Shown: positions 1 through 12,182 of the stretch, piece by piece
Numbering within the stretch: the first letter of the stretch is position 1
Layout: every line of letters starts with the position of its first letter
NCBI GenBank assembly: GCA_023213395.1
Contig: CM041465.1
Coordinates: 155,627,741 to 155,691,740 of the forward strand
Source: Cycas panzhihuaensis
Taxonomy: Eukaryota; Cycadophyta
Reading direction: 5' to 3'
DNA: 64,000 bases
Program-made: the position numbers and the translations under genes
Notes under the pieces: model-generated
Database searches by the model: none
Told to the model about the DNA's origin: nothing
What the model saw: the letters and a program-made list of their open reading frames with translations, nothing else

Positions 1-1965
1 AACCAAGCATTAAACACTTAAGAGTTTTTTAGTGCATAACTTATGTACATGTTCTAGAATAAAGAAAGACAAAATTAAATTACAAAAGTATTAAGTGCAT
101 ATTCATACGATATAGTGACTCATCAAGATCCTATAAATTATATGACCCTAAGAGTAAAATAATAATCATGAGCAGGGATATCATCTTCAAGGAAGATGAA
201 TTCTATTAAGAGAAAGTTATTAAAAAAGATAAAGGCAAAAATATTATAATTAAAATTAACTCTAACTCAAGTGGTACAAATATACCTAATATAAGTGAAG
301 CAAGAAAATCTAGTTTAAGTCAAAAGGTTATAAAATAGGTACAAAGGGCTTATAACCCTTAAAACATTTTAGACACAAACTTTAAGAGAAGAACAACAAG
401 ATCTTAAAGGATAAAATTTATACTTATGACATAATTTATAAAGTTAAATGAGCCTCAAAACTTTAAAGAGGTAAATATCCAAGATAAATGGAAAGATATA
501 ATAAAGAAATAATACAATACCTTAGTGAATAATGATACATGGGAGTTAGTTGATTTTCCAACTAGAAAGAGTACCATTAGGATAATATAGGTCTATAAGA
601 CTAAGTATAAGTTAGATAGGTCCATTAATAAATATAAGGCACAATTAGTTACAAAGGGATATGCTCAAATTAAAGGCATGGACTATAATGAAATATTTCC
701 ACCTATTATAAGGTTGTTAATAATTAGATTATAGACTTAATTGTATAAGTTAAATAGTCCATCAAATGGATGTGAAAAGTGCCTTCTTAAATAGTTATAT
801 AGATGAAGAAATATATATCCAGTAATCTAAAAGTTTTAAAGTAAAGGAAATAGAAGATAAGGTCTACAAACTCAAAAAGGCCTTGTATGGACTCAAGCAA
901 GAACCTAGAGTATGGTACTCTAGGATTGATAAATACTTTAAGGATAAAATATTCTTAAGGAGCTAATTAGACTATAATTTATATATATAATTTGAATGAA
1001 GTTTAATATTAATTGTTAATATATATGTGGATGGCCTAATTTGTATTAGGAATTATTATTACTTATTCCAAAAGTTTAAGGAAGATATATACAAAAAGTT
1101 TGATATGATAGACTTGAGATTTATGCACTATTTCTTAGGCATTGAAGTATGGCAAGATGAAAAATGGATATTTGTGCTATAAAAAATATATAAATTAGAT
1201 ATGTTATACAAATTTCACATAGATAGTTATAATCCACTAATAACATCAATAAAGGTTGGGTTAAATTTTTCTAAGTTTGAGGAGTTTAAATTAGTTAATT
1301 TTACACTTTATGAGTAGTTAATTAGGAGCCTTATTTACTTAGCTTCAACTTGATGAGATATTATGTATGTAGTTAGTGTGGTTTCTAAATTTATACATGA
1401 ATCAAAGGTAAAATATTGACAAGTATCCAAAAGGAATCTTAAGTATCTTCTAGGTATTATTAGGTATGATTTGCATTATAGGTCATCAGGGGATTACAAG
1501 TTGATTGGTTATCTAGACTCAAATTATGTAGGTTATATAGATGATAGAAAATCTACTTTAGGTTATGTATTTAATTTTGATTTAATAGTATTATCATGGA
1601 GTTTAAAGAAGTAGGCATCAATATCTCTCTCTACTATAGAATCAAAATATAAAATAATTGCAGTAGGAGGTTATGAGATAGTTTAACTTAAGAGATTAAT
1701 TCAAGATTTATAGGAAGAATAAATTAGTTCCACACAATTATTTTCTGATAACCAAAGTATAATTTAGATGATAAGGAATCTGGTGTTTTATGGCAGGACA
1801 AACCACATTGAAACACAATATCACTTTATTAGAAAGTTAATGTATAAGGTAAATTGGAGTTGGTTTATTGTAATATAAAGGATCAAGTGGTAGACATCTT
1901 CATAAAAGTACTTGAAAAAATAAAGTTTATCAAATTCAAAGATATGCTTGTAGTCTCCCTAACTA
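1..1965 (+). pseudogene. Copia-1 pol remnant (integrase C-term, RT, RNase H)
   Basis: Pieces of a copia polyprotein can be followed across many stops. At about 100-215 an integrase C-terminal segment reads YKLYDP followed by SRDIIFKEDEF. At about 530-700 comes the RT entry region (NDTWELVDFP, then YKAQLVTKGYAQ). HQMDVKSAFLN lies near 760-790 and [10 protein letters not shown] near 870-900. The RT active-site motif, normally YVDD, reads YVDG at 1024-1035, so the second catalytic aspartate is lost. RNase H follows from about 1440 to 1900 with a tyrosine/serine-rich DSNY...DDRKST segment. Most stops fall where glutamine or tryptophan is expected. It cannot be functional. Confidence 0.85.
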
Positions 1966-2002
1966 GGCATTATAAGAGAGAAATATTATAATAGTATACA
2001 TA

Positions 2003-2404
2003 TTGGGATGATTACCCACATTAGAAATAACCCATATAATGGGTAAATATCTTATGATAACACATTATTAGATATTTATCAATGCCAAGTGGTGGTAGAC
2101 CTTGAGAGGTGTACCAAATCCTCTTAGCCTTACCTATATTTACATGGGGTCTAAAGACCCTAGTGTTCATCAATACCACCTTCCTTATGGATTGTTCTTT
2201 ACTCTTTCTTACTCATTACTTTATATGTCTCTACTCTTATCCTCTAATTCTATTAGGTTCAAGTTTGCTTTAAGTAAGAAATGATTTATAGGTTACCTAG
2301 ATATTATCAATACTTTTGAAGATGGAAGGTCCTATAATCTTGATCAAGAAGGAGTGATTAAGAAAATATGTGGGAAATTATTTCTCTCCTAATAATTTTT
2401 CTTG
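2003..2404 (+). repeat. Probable 3' LTR of Copia-1
   Basis: It follows directly after the RNase H remnant and starts TATTGGGATGATTACCCA. This resembles the start of the Copia-B 3' LTR at 59266 (TGTTGGGATAATACCCA), with the terminal TG mutated to TA. No second copy lies in the window, so length and right end are estimates. No coding sequence is seen. Confidence 0.4.
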
Positions 2405-2735
2405 GCTTGTATTATTCCATATCAATACTAGGATAGACTTGTCCTAATATTTTCTCCAATTGCACATATAAGATCTTAAAGGACCCAATAGAAATAACAA
2501 ATGATCTCTCTTTATTGATTATTAAACACCAAAGATTATGAAAAAATAAAGTATATATAGGATAACAAATGATTGTACAATAATACATTCTCATAAAAAC
2601 ATAAGACATAATGGCCTTTACATTTATATTGGACTTTAAATAGGAAACTAAGGCCTCTTCCACTGTGTTCTTATAAGAGAAATAAACAACCTCTAATTCT
2701 ATTAGTGTATATAGTAGCTTGTGTATATAAGTTAA
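2405..2735 (-). repeat. Probable 3' LTR of Gypsy-1
   Basis: Recognised by weak similarity to the Gypsy-2 LTR: TGGCCTTTACATTTATATTGGACTT near 2611-2636 is the counterpart of TGGCCTTACATCTTATTGGATGACTT near 7551-7577. It is followed at about 2740-2760 by a purine-rich tract (on the minus strand) matching the Gypsy-2 polypurine tract position. The ends are not fixed. Confidence 0.5.
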
Positions 2736-2744
2736 GATGTTGAG

Positions 2745-5700
2745 TCCCCCTCCCTAAGATGTTGAGTCCTTATAGTTGAGAAGGTATGGATGTTACTTCA
2801 TAAACTCTATCAATTCTCATGTTGCCTCTTTAGGTTTACAATTTATCCATTACACTAAATGCTCATAGATAGTTCAGTTCTATAGGTGGCATTACTAATA
2901 ATTTAGAACATGATTTGACAGAACTATAAGGAGTTATTCTTCATTGAGTATCAGAAAGATAATGTGGAAAACCACTTTTTTACCTAAATTTTTTTTTGGA
3001 TATAAAACATGGAAGATATTATAGATTCTAGTATTAGGAGGGTTCTCTAGGCAATAAGAAAATTCTTTGATCTATTAGAGTGCCTTATAAGGCCCATAAT
3101 AATGAGGGATAATTTTTTGGTTTTTATTCTTGATAATAGATTATTTTTTATAGGGATAAAGGTGAAAAGAAAATAGGTCACGAATAAAAAAAAAAGATCA
3201 ATCATAATGGTGATAGTCGATGAATTTATTCATATAATTTTAAGTAATATTCTAATTAAGGGTATGAAAAACTCAATCCATATCTTGAAATTTTTATTGA
3301 GCTATAGTCATTTAATAATTTATATCTAGGTTGTGATGGGATAGTATGAGATAGCCATAAAGATCCATAAATGGAGGCATGTTAATAACTAATTTGTAAA
3401 AGGAGTTATACTAATACTTTGCTAAAGGTAACTAAGAAGTCCATCTATTTTGATGTTCAAAGGTGAAGTAGTGCATATACATTTTTAATGACTTATTAAG
3501 AGCTCACGATTACCTATTAATTTATGGATAGTATGCTAAGCTCATGTTAAACAAAATGCTAGATATATGAAAGAGTTCTTGCCAAAGCATACTAGTGAAT
3601 TTAAGGTCCTTATCATAAACTATATTGTAGGCAAAATTTTACTAAATATAGATATCAATAATGCAAAGGGCTTAATAAGATGTATAGATAGGTAAATAAT
3701 GATCACACTTAGTTAATCGATCAATGAAAACCAAAATGAAGTCAAACTTGATATATAAGTGTAGGCCTATTGTGAAATCCCCAGTGATGTCCTACCACTT
3801 AGCTTATGGAATATGTAAGGGTTAAAGTAGGCTTGGTTGAGCCTTGGTTTAATCTTTATTACTTTGACATATGTCACTCTCAATAATAAATGTATGAATT
3901 GTAAACTTTATGTGGGGCTAATAAAAGTTAGACTAGATATAAAAGTATCTTTTATTAAACCCTGAATATCTCCTAATGGGGTGGAATGGTACTCTATTAT
4001 AATACAAGGAATAAGTAAGGACGTAAGATGAATAAAAATGTGATTCATATAGAAGAGGTGATTATGATAGATAGACCAATGATTTTAGATGTTGGTTTTT
4101 AAAACCAAATAAGCATAGTTATGTTAGGATTAATTATCTTAGGCCAACTCAATTAACCATAGTAGTTAAGGTTGGGAGATGGCATGAATGGTAGGATTAG
4201 AGGGGGTGGTTAAAGAGAGCATTAAAAACTATATTTTATTTACCTTTCATATAAGTAATAGTAAAATCAAATACTTAGAGATGATATATCCATTTTTCTT
4301 ACTCTTTTGATAAAACTACTTAATTAAAAAGATGATAGAGGTTATGATGGTCAGTTAAGATAGTGAATTTGGATCTAAGAAGATATTTTTACCACTTATC
4401 TATGGCATGTAGGATGGCCTTAATTTCCTGTTAGTATGTGGATAATTTGGATTCATGGTCCTTTAGTTTCCAACTCTTGAATGCTATTGGGTGGAGATTT
4501 TACATAAGAGCTACCCCCAAACTAAGTCTCAAAGCATAACATTCTAACTTAAAAGGTTGGGAGAAGTTGAGGGTAGCAAGGACTAAGGTGGATGTCATGA
4601 TTTACTTGAGATTATTGAAGGTATTGTTTGTAGGTTATAATCATTAAAATGAGTCCTTTTGAAGTATGTTCATCAAAGGAGTTGTTATAGATTCATAGTT
4701 CTTAATAAATCATCAATAAAATTTTGTAAGTCTTAAGAATACCCATAGTTATATGAGACTTTTAGGTGTAGGCCATATGGTGATAACTAAAATTTTATTG
4801 ATATCAACCTAAATAATAACTAAGGAAATGACGTGGCCCAAATATTGAAGCTTTGATTTACTAAATTTACATTTAGATAGTTTAACATATAATTGATGTT
4901 AGAGAAGGATTTGAAGGGTAGCTTCTAAATGTTAGAAATAACCATGATGTGTTTAAAAGGTTATTTTATGTTTATCCCTAGGGGTAATGGGAATTTGGTA
5001 GTAACCTGATTAAATTTCCAACTTTAAAAATATGGTGGCTCCATGGATCTTATATAACATATCATCAAGTTAGGGGGTGGGGAGTTTATTTTTTATAATT
5101 ATTTTATTAGGTTCCTAATAATTGATATAAAGTTGATAAGATCCATCTTTTTTGTGAACTAGTATATTGGGGGCTATATATATGCTTTTACTTAGCTAGA
5201 TAACACCCATGTATAGTAATTTATTTATGATTCTTTTAATTTTATTCTTTCGAAAGTATGACTTGTGATAAGGCTAAAGGCTAATGGGATCATGTGGGTT
5301 TTTTAGTTCAATTGTATGGTAATATTTGTAGTTTGGAGGAGGGTTACTATGCATTAAGGTAAAGATATATTAGTACTTAGTGAAGATAGGTTAGATATCT
5401 AGATGAACTTCAATATAAGATTTGATGTTATTAATGCATACTATATACCCAATGCTACTATTTAATTTCTTTCTTATCTAGTTAAAGGAAATGAGCTTAT
5501 TGGGTGTAGGTTGGAACCCATAGAGTTTATGAGTTTGGCCAAAGTTATCTTTGAATTATATGAAAAGGTTATTAAGAGAATTATTAGTATTATATATGCC
5601 CAGTATTTGGAGCCATTGGGCTCCAATGATAGTAGTAGATCCTCTAATTGATAAGGCATAGAAGTTAGAAACTAAATGGTAAGTTTTGATTTGAATATAT

Positions 5701-6064
5701 AGGCTTTTTATTATTCTTGAATAATGAAACTTATGGTAGCCTAGAAAGGAGTAGGTGAATCTAATTTTTAACATGATGCTTAAGTTAAGTTATTTAGCTA
5801 ATGAAATTTAGTGACATGCCAATATCAATCAAGATTATAATGGTCATTTTCTAAGGGATGCCTTTAATATATAGAGGTTCAAGGCAAGTGATAAAGGAAA
5901 TAATAGATAAGGATATTTCAAGTTTAAAGACAAGGTTAAGGGGGGTTCTAAGGGTGACTTTTCTTTGGGTTCACAATCAAATTTAGAATCCTCTTCTAAC
6001 AATAATTTAGATTAATAATGAATACCATACATTTTACCTTATAAACTCTATTATAAGTAGATAT
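2745..6064 (-). pseudogene. Gypsy-1 pol remnant (protease, RT, RNase H, integrase)
   Basis: Read on the minus strand from 6064 to 2745. Nucleotide similarity to Gypsy-2 pol is continuous: the protease region near 5600-5760 pairs with 10690-10860, RT near 4780-5440 with 9760-10530, RNase H near 4300-4600 with 9300-9600, and the integrase core near 3430-3800 with 8380-8740. Stops and small indels are so frequent that no reading frame longer than about 70 codons survives. In the intact family this codes for aspartic protease, RT, RNase H and integrase. Here it is a fossil only. Confidence 0.8.
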
Positions 6065-7263
6065 CCATTGTTTTGAATATTGGATACTAGAATCACACCT
6101 ATGAGGGGGTTATCACACTCGGTTAAGATCAAACCAACTAACAAAGGGTTTCAAGGCTAAGGATTTATTAGGCAAGTAAAGGAAATCACCCACAAAGGGT
6201 GTTTGTGCATTGGAACATAGGTTTGGGACCTAGAAATGGTGCACAAACCCCTTTGAGGCAACTCTACCTGGATTGGGAGTGATAAAGAGATGAGGGATAT
6301 CCTTAGTTTCCTGAGTAACCTCAAAAAATCAGCCCTTCCGCCCTTGGATGGATAAAGGAAGGAGGAGAGGACAGGTGAGGGAATGGATCCTCATGTGAAA
6401 AGGGGTTATGAGAGAGATGGTTCTAAGTAGGAAATAAAGGCAGTATGCACTTGTAAAGGATTGGGAAGGTGGCCAATCCTACAAGTGCAAAACCAACCTA
6501 AACGTCATGCTAGGGTGACCTAGCTATGATAAATGAAATGATGATCAAAGAAAAAAGGGGGCCTTGAAAGGGAGATCCCCTTAAGGTGCTACACCTAAGG
6601 TGGTCTTAGGAGTGTGATTTGTTAATGGAAATGTTTTAATACTTTTGCATGTGGGTTGCTATACAAAGTGTGTATTGATGAGGTTGTGAATGCGACAATG
6701 TGTCCTTGTGTGCAAGAGAGTTATTTCAAATAAAGGAAAAGAATAGCATAAACAAAACCACTCATTCACTCACGCATGCATATCCTCACTCTCATTAACT
6801 TTCAAATGTGAAAGGAATAAAACTAACAAGGAAGCTATGTGTGATACAGGATGTATACAAGGGATGTAAGTTTAGCTAACCGTGCAATAAATAACCATGC
6901 ACTTTGTCAAACAAGAAAGCAAGCTAACTAAGTGCAAATGATATATGCAAATTCCCTTTTTTTTCTTTCCCTTTAAATAGTATATGGGGGCATAGAAAGT
7001 AAAGTAAAAGAAAGAGGACTAAAGGAGGCAAGAGGCGTACCTGGAGGTTAGGTGGCCGAAGGAGCGCTACTACTTGTTGTATTTACTTTCCTCATGCTAC
7101 TCCCAACTAAGGATGATGTGACGGAGTGGTGCCGACAAAGAAGGGTAGGGGCTTCCTTACCTTCCCCAAAGCCAAAGGAAAATGGAAGAGAAAGGAAGAG
7201 TCATAACAAAAGGACTCAAAAGAGATAGCCATCAAAAAGGTAAGAACGTACTTGGATTGGAAT
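6065..7263. other. Unassigned insert sequence between Gypsy-1 and the leader repeat
   Basis: No domain was recognised on either strand. The stretch is less AT-rich than its surroundings. It contains a near-perfect hairpin at 6447-6488. It could be a further internal part (leader or gag region) of the same minus-strand Tat-like element whose leader unit begins at 7264, or a separate truncated element. Short frames on the minus strand near 7107-7413 have no recognisable motif. Confidence 0.4.
6447..6488. repeat. Short hairpin
   Basis: TGCACTTGTA and GGATTGG on the left pair with CCAATCC and TACAAGTGCA on the right, with a two-base bulge and a loop of about 8 bases. No poly-T run follows, and nothing shows it is a terminator or an RNA gene. 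Confidence 0.6.
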
Positions 7264-7319
7264 GTCCTTCTTCCTCTCCATGCGTAGCAAGAAGGAAACC
7301 TGCAACCAAACAACATATG

Positions 7320-7324
7320 CCCTT
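7320..7324. repeat. Gypsy-2 target-site duplication, left copy
   Basis: CCCTT directly precedes the left LTR and is repeated at 13821-13825 after the right LTR. Confidence 0.9.
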
Positions 7325-7665
7325 TGGGCCGTTCCTTCTAAGAAATCGGGGCTCATAGAAGTGATAATTAGCAGAAAATGAAGCCAAATAACATGAATGC
7401 GCAAGCATACCACAAAAAATGAATCACCAAAATGAGTACCAAAGTACTTTCTCCTTTCAAGATATCCTCCTCAATAACATTACGAGTGGTTTAACCCTTT
7501 AAATACACAAGTAAGGGTCTTCATCATTAATAATTCTATTGGTGGCCCTAGCGGCCTTACATCTTATTGGATGACTTAGCGGTCCATACACATGACTTAC
7601 TAAACCCCTTAATCCTTACTTGTTAGTGGTTCCCTCTTACTAAGGAAAGGTGAGGTTATGTTACA
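7325..7665 (-). repeat. Gypsy-2 3' LTR (left copy)
   Basis: 341 bp, starting TGGGCCGTTCC and ending TTATGTTACA on the plus strand. It pairs over its full length with 13480-13820 and retains the longer shared blocks, such as the run around CAAGATATCCTCCTCAATAA. Confidence 0.95.
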
Positions 7666-7680
7666 GGTCTCGCCCTCTAA
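7666..7680 (-). promoter_or_regulatory. Gypsy-2 polypurine tract
   Basis: On the minus strand TTAGAGGGCGAGACC lies directly before the 3' LTR, where the plus-strand primer of reverse transcription is expected. It overlaps the polyprotein stop codon at 7677-7679. Confidence 0.7.
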
Positions 7681-10600
7681 GACGCTGAGTCCTCGTAGTG
7701 TTGGAGATGAGGATGTTTCTGGATGAACTCTTCTGACTCCCAAGTAGCTTCATCAGCATCGCAGCTGACCCACTGTACCAAGTGTTCAGAAATAGTGCAA
7801 TTCCAGAGGCGGCACTGGCGACTGGCAAGGATTTTATCAGGAGAAATTATAAGAGTTTGTTCTTCAGAGAGAATAGGAAGGGTTGTATGGGGTGTAACTT
7901 TAGATCCAAGGTATTTTTTTAGGTAGGACACGTGGAAGGCATTATGAATATTAGTGTTTGGGGGGAGTTCAAGGGCATAAGCAACTTCACCAATTTTATG
8001 CAAGATCTTATAAGGGCCATAGTAGCAGGGGCTTAGTTTATGCCCTTGATGGGACTTGAGTGATTGTTGCTTATAAGGTTGGAGGTGGAGGTATACTAGA
8101 TCTCCAATATCAAAGGATCAATTGAATCGGTGGTGGTCTGCCAGCTGCTTCATTCGATTTCGAGCTCTAGCTAGATTTTGTCAAAGGGCATGTAAGATTT
8201 GATCCATTTCTTGAAGCTTTTATTGCACAGAAGCTGTTCTAAAATTTATGGCTAGGGTATAGTGAGAAGGTGGGTGGTAGTCATAAAGAGCCAAAAAGGG
8301 GGACATACCAATGGAAAAATGATGGGAGGAGTTATACCAATACTCAGCCAGGGCAAGCCATGAGGTCCACTTAGCTTGGTGTTCTGAAGCGAAGCAATGT
8401 AGATAAGTTTCTAAAGTTTTGTTTAGAAGCTCAAATTGGCCATCTATTTGTGGGTGGTAGGCAGAGCTCATGTTAAATGAGGTTCCAATAGCCTTAAAGA
8501 GTTCTTGCCAAAAGGAGCTAGTAAACTTAAGGTCTCGGTCACAAACGATAAATGATGGAAAACCATAGAGGCGAAATATGAATTGGACATATAAGTCAGC
8601 AAGACGGGAGGATGAATATGAGGTGTGCACTGGGAGAAAGTGTAAGTACTTGGTTAATCGATCAATGATTACCCAAATGGAGTCAAACCCGGCAGATGGG
8701 GGTAGGCCCGTGATGAAGTCCATGGCAATATCTTGCCACTTACCTTATAGAATATTTAATGGTTGGAGAAGGCCAGGGAGAGGTTTGGTCTCTACCTTAT
8801 TTCGTTGACAAGTGTCACATTCTGATACGAAGGTGAATATGGTGGTCTTCATGTGGGGCCAAAAGAAATCTGTATGAATCCATCGATAAGTCTTATCGAA
8901 GCCAGAGTGGCCGCTAAGGAGGACGAGTGGTATTCTGTTAGGATTTTAGGGATGAATGAGGAGGAGGGATGGACAAAGATACAATTGTGGTAGAGGAGGT
9001 GATTGTTGAAGGTTGACCAATCTTTATGGGTGAGAACTTTTTTCCTCCAATTAGGATAGTCTGGCTGGGCTTGATTTTCAACACATAATTTGTCAAGCCA
9101 AAGGGGTTGGGGGTTGCTGATGGCATGGAGGCTTAGGTTAGGAACATTATCGTTAGGATGAAGACATGAAAGAGCATCTGCCATGGTATTGTCTTTACCT
9201 TTTTTATATGCTATTGAGAAGTCAAAGACTTGTAATTGATGAACCCACTTAGCTTATTCTTCAGACAAGACTGGCTGAGTCAATAAATTATGGAGGCTAC
9301 GATGATCCGTAAGAATAGTGAACTTAGAGCCTAAGAGATATTACCGCCATTTATCAATAGCATGGAGAATAGCCTTCATTTCTTTCTGATATGTAGAGAG
9401 ATGAAGCTCGTGATCTTTTAATTTTCGGCTTTCAAATGTAATGGGATGAGAGTCTTGTATTAGGACTGCACCTAAACCAAACCCTAAAGCATCGCATTCA
9501 AGTTGGAAGGGTTGGTTAAAATCAGGAGTGATGAGGACCAGAGTGGAGGTCATTACAACCTTGAGGTGGGAAAAGGTAGCCTCTGCTTCGGGAGACCATT
9601 GAAAAGCCTCTTTATGAAGGAGGTTAGTTAATGGGGTGGCAAGAGCAGCATAGTTACGTACAAAGCGTCGATAAAACCCTGTGAGCCCAAGAAATGCTCG
9701 TAGTTAGGTAAGAGTGGTAGGTGTTGGCCACGTTATGATGACCGATATTTTGTCAAGGTCTACACGTACCCCTTCTGATAATATGATATGACCCAAATAT
9801 TTGAGTTTTGATTGTCTGAACTCACACTTAGATAGTTTTGCATAGAGTTGGTGGTTCTGCAATATTTGAAGAATAATTTCTAAGTGTTGGATATGGAGAT
9901 CCAGACAGGCACTATAAATAAGAATGTCATCAAAGAAAACTATGACAAACTTTCGAAGGTAGGGCCCAAAGATTCTATTCATGAGAGCTTGGAAGGTTGC
10001 CAGGGCATTGCTCGAAACTCAAAATGGCCATGATGTGTGCGAAATACTATCTTATGAGAATCTTGTGGGGCAATTGGGATTTGGTAGTAACCAGATTGGA
10101 GTTCTAACTTAGAAAAGATGGTTGCACCATGGATTTCATCTAGCATGTCATCTATGCGAGGGGTGGGAAACTTATTTTTAATGGTAATCTTATTTAATTC
10201 CCTATAGTCAACACAGAGGCGAAAGGAGCCATCCTTCTTCTGAACTAAGACAATTAGGGCTACATAAGGGCTTTTACTAGGTTAGATTATGCCCATGTCA
10301 AGGAGTTCATTTGTGAGTTTCTCAATTTCATTCTTTTAGAAGTATGAGTTACGATAAGGTTGAAGGCTGATGGGGTCATGGTTAGATTAGAGGTCAATTG
10401 TATGAAAGAAACTGCGGTTGGGAGGGGTGGTGGCAGGCAGAGGGGCGAATACTTGTTCATATTGGGTAATGACATCCTGGATGTAGGGACGAATTTATGG
10501 TTCGATTTGAATATTATTGAGGTGGACTATATACCCTAGGTGAGATTGAAGATGGCATTTCATACATCCAGGAGAGACCACTTGGTTAGAGGGGGATTAC

Positions 10601-12182
10601 ATTCCATAAATTTTGTGGTTTCACCCCATGTGGTCTTTGAAGGCAATGAATGGATTTGTAGGTGAGTTGTTTGTGCTATAGGTCCCTAGTATTTGCAACC
10701 ATTGAATCCCTAAGATGGCATCAGATCCTCCTATTGACAAGGCATAGAAGTCTGACACTAAAAGGTATGAGCTAATTTGGACTTAGAGGTTTTTAATAAC
10801 ACCTGCACAATGGAGTTTTTAGTACCCTGGTAGAGAACATGTGGAGCCAGTTTTTGGGATAATATATAGGTTAAGTTGTCTAGCAATCAAAATATCAATG
10901 AAGTTAAGTGGCGCGCCACCGTCGATTAAGATAGGTATTGGAGTCTTACGGAGAATGCCTCTAACTCTTAGGGGTTCGAGGTAGGAGGAGGTGGTGACAA
11001 CAAATATAGATACTTTAGGTTGGGGGTCTGGTGCAGGATCATCATGGATTTCATCATCAGCCTCCTGGTTAGAGTCAGAATCAGAGGGATCGTCAGCTGA
11101 GAGAGATGGGTCAATTGAGAAAACCATACGCTATGCTTTACAAAAATGACCATACCCAGAAGTCCACTTTTTTACACACTGCATACAAAGGCCAGCCTCA
11201 AGTTGACGTTGTGCTTTAGCTTGAGAAATCTAGACTCTTTTGGTAGATGTATCCTCATTCTTCCGATCAATAGATGGTCAAGAATCATTTTGTCGTGGTC
11301 GAGGACATGTGAAGTTAGCTTGAGGATGAGAGGCATCGTCAAATCAAGGTCAAGGTCGTTGGAGATCTACTTGTCGAGTGCATGAAAACCAAGAGTTATC
11401 CCATCGAATGGCTGAGGGTTTGTCTACTACAAACTTAGCTTCTACTGCACGGGCCCACTTAAAAGCTTCCTTAAGGGAGTAAATTGCCATTGTCTTTAAT
11501 CTCATCTGAATACGGTCTTGGAGTCCTGCCACATAAATATCAATCACTGTTTGTTTGTCTAAGTTTTGGCTTTATGGCGTGCAGTTATATAAAGCTTGAA
11601 ATTCATCCGTGTAAGCTTCTATAGTTGATGTCTGCTTAAGTCGGGTGAGTTGTGTGAAAAAGATTGACTCCATGTATCTTCATATTGCTCAAAGAAACAA
11701 CTAGTGAAGTGGGACCAACTTTGGTGAGAGGGATATTCCTGCTTCCACCAGTTAAACCAATGGTGAGCTCGACCATCTAAATGAATGGAAGCATATAAGA
11801 GTTGGTCCTCTTCTGACATTGGGTGGAGAGTGAAGTAGGATTCTAACTTACTAATCTAGCTTCGAGTGCACTCTCTATTCATGTCTAGATCAAAGGTAGG
11901 AATGTTGATCTTATGGTGGAAAAATAACTGTCTTGGTGGAGAACCTCCTGTATATACATTGCTTCTTGGAGAAGGGGGAGGTTGGTTGCCCGTTGAGGTA
12001 GAATCTCCTGTGCTTTGGGGTTGGGGTGACACCCACTGTTGAAGTAGTGTGATAATCTCTTTCTTGGTGTCATCCAGGTCAGATTTGGTAGGCATGCTAC
12101 TGAGTTTATCGTTGACCTCTATTTTGAAGTTAGACAAATTATTGGTCAACTCAGAAATGTTTTCTGTTTGATTTTTTGCCAT
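7677..12182 (-). pseudogene. Gypsy-2 gag-pol polyprotein, disabled
   Basis: Read from the ATG at 12182 downward. Gag spans 12182 to about 11340, including a conserved HHWFNWWKQEYPSH segment. A zinc-knuckle-like CMQC...GHFC follows near 11150-11210. The protease motif ILIDGGAPLNFI (usually DSGA) is near 10905-10945. RT has the active site FFDDIL around 9926-9937 within 9704-9982. RNase H is around 9190-9553. The integrase zinc region (near 8830-9100) and core (8220-8723) follow, the core with MDFITGLP, CDRDLKFTS and a final glutamate in DGQFELLNK. A C-terminal chromodomain lies near 7690-7870 with HLVQWVSCDADEATWESEEF. Several stops and frameshifts separate the blocks. Chromodomains are known to target chromoviral integration to chromatin. 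It is not functional now. Confidence 0.92.

Larger units (their letters stand above)
1..2404 (+). mobile_element. Copia-1: 3' part of a decayed Ty1/copia LTR retrotransposon
   Basis: The element enters the window already inside its integrase C-terminal region and runs through reverse transcriptase and RNase H into a probable 3' LTR. Domain order (integrase, RT, RNase H) is that of Ty1/copia. The right edge is set where sequence resembling the Gypsy-1 LTR begins, so it is approximate. It is among the most degraded elements here, with stops throughout. The family resembles Copia-B further right: both have a close variant of the RT motif QMDVKSAFLN. Confidence 0.8.
2405..6064 (-). mobile_element. 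Gypsy-1, left part (3' LTR and pol)
   Basis: This is the 3' half of a minus-strand Ty3/gypsy chromovirus closely related to Gypsy-2. The region parallels 7325-11140 in order and content: LTR, polypurine tract, integrase, RNase H, RT, protease. The element stops abruptly around 6064 near the gag/protease junction, and matching gag sequence resumes at 25597, so about 19.5 kb was inserted. A possible target duplication GATAT occurs at 6060-6064 and 25597-25601. It is much more decayed than Gypsy-2, so it is the older copy. Confidence 0.8.

Noticed and set aside
2412-2663. 83-codon minus-strand frame
   Set aside because: Lies in probable LTR sequence, has no domain, and nearby element structure explains the region.
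6447-6488. Intrinsic terminator or microRNA precursor
   Set aside because: No T-run follows, the stem is short (17 bp) and there is no transcript evidence. Kept only as a hairpin.
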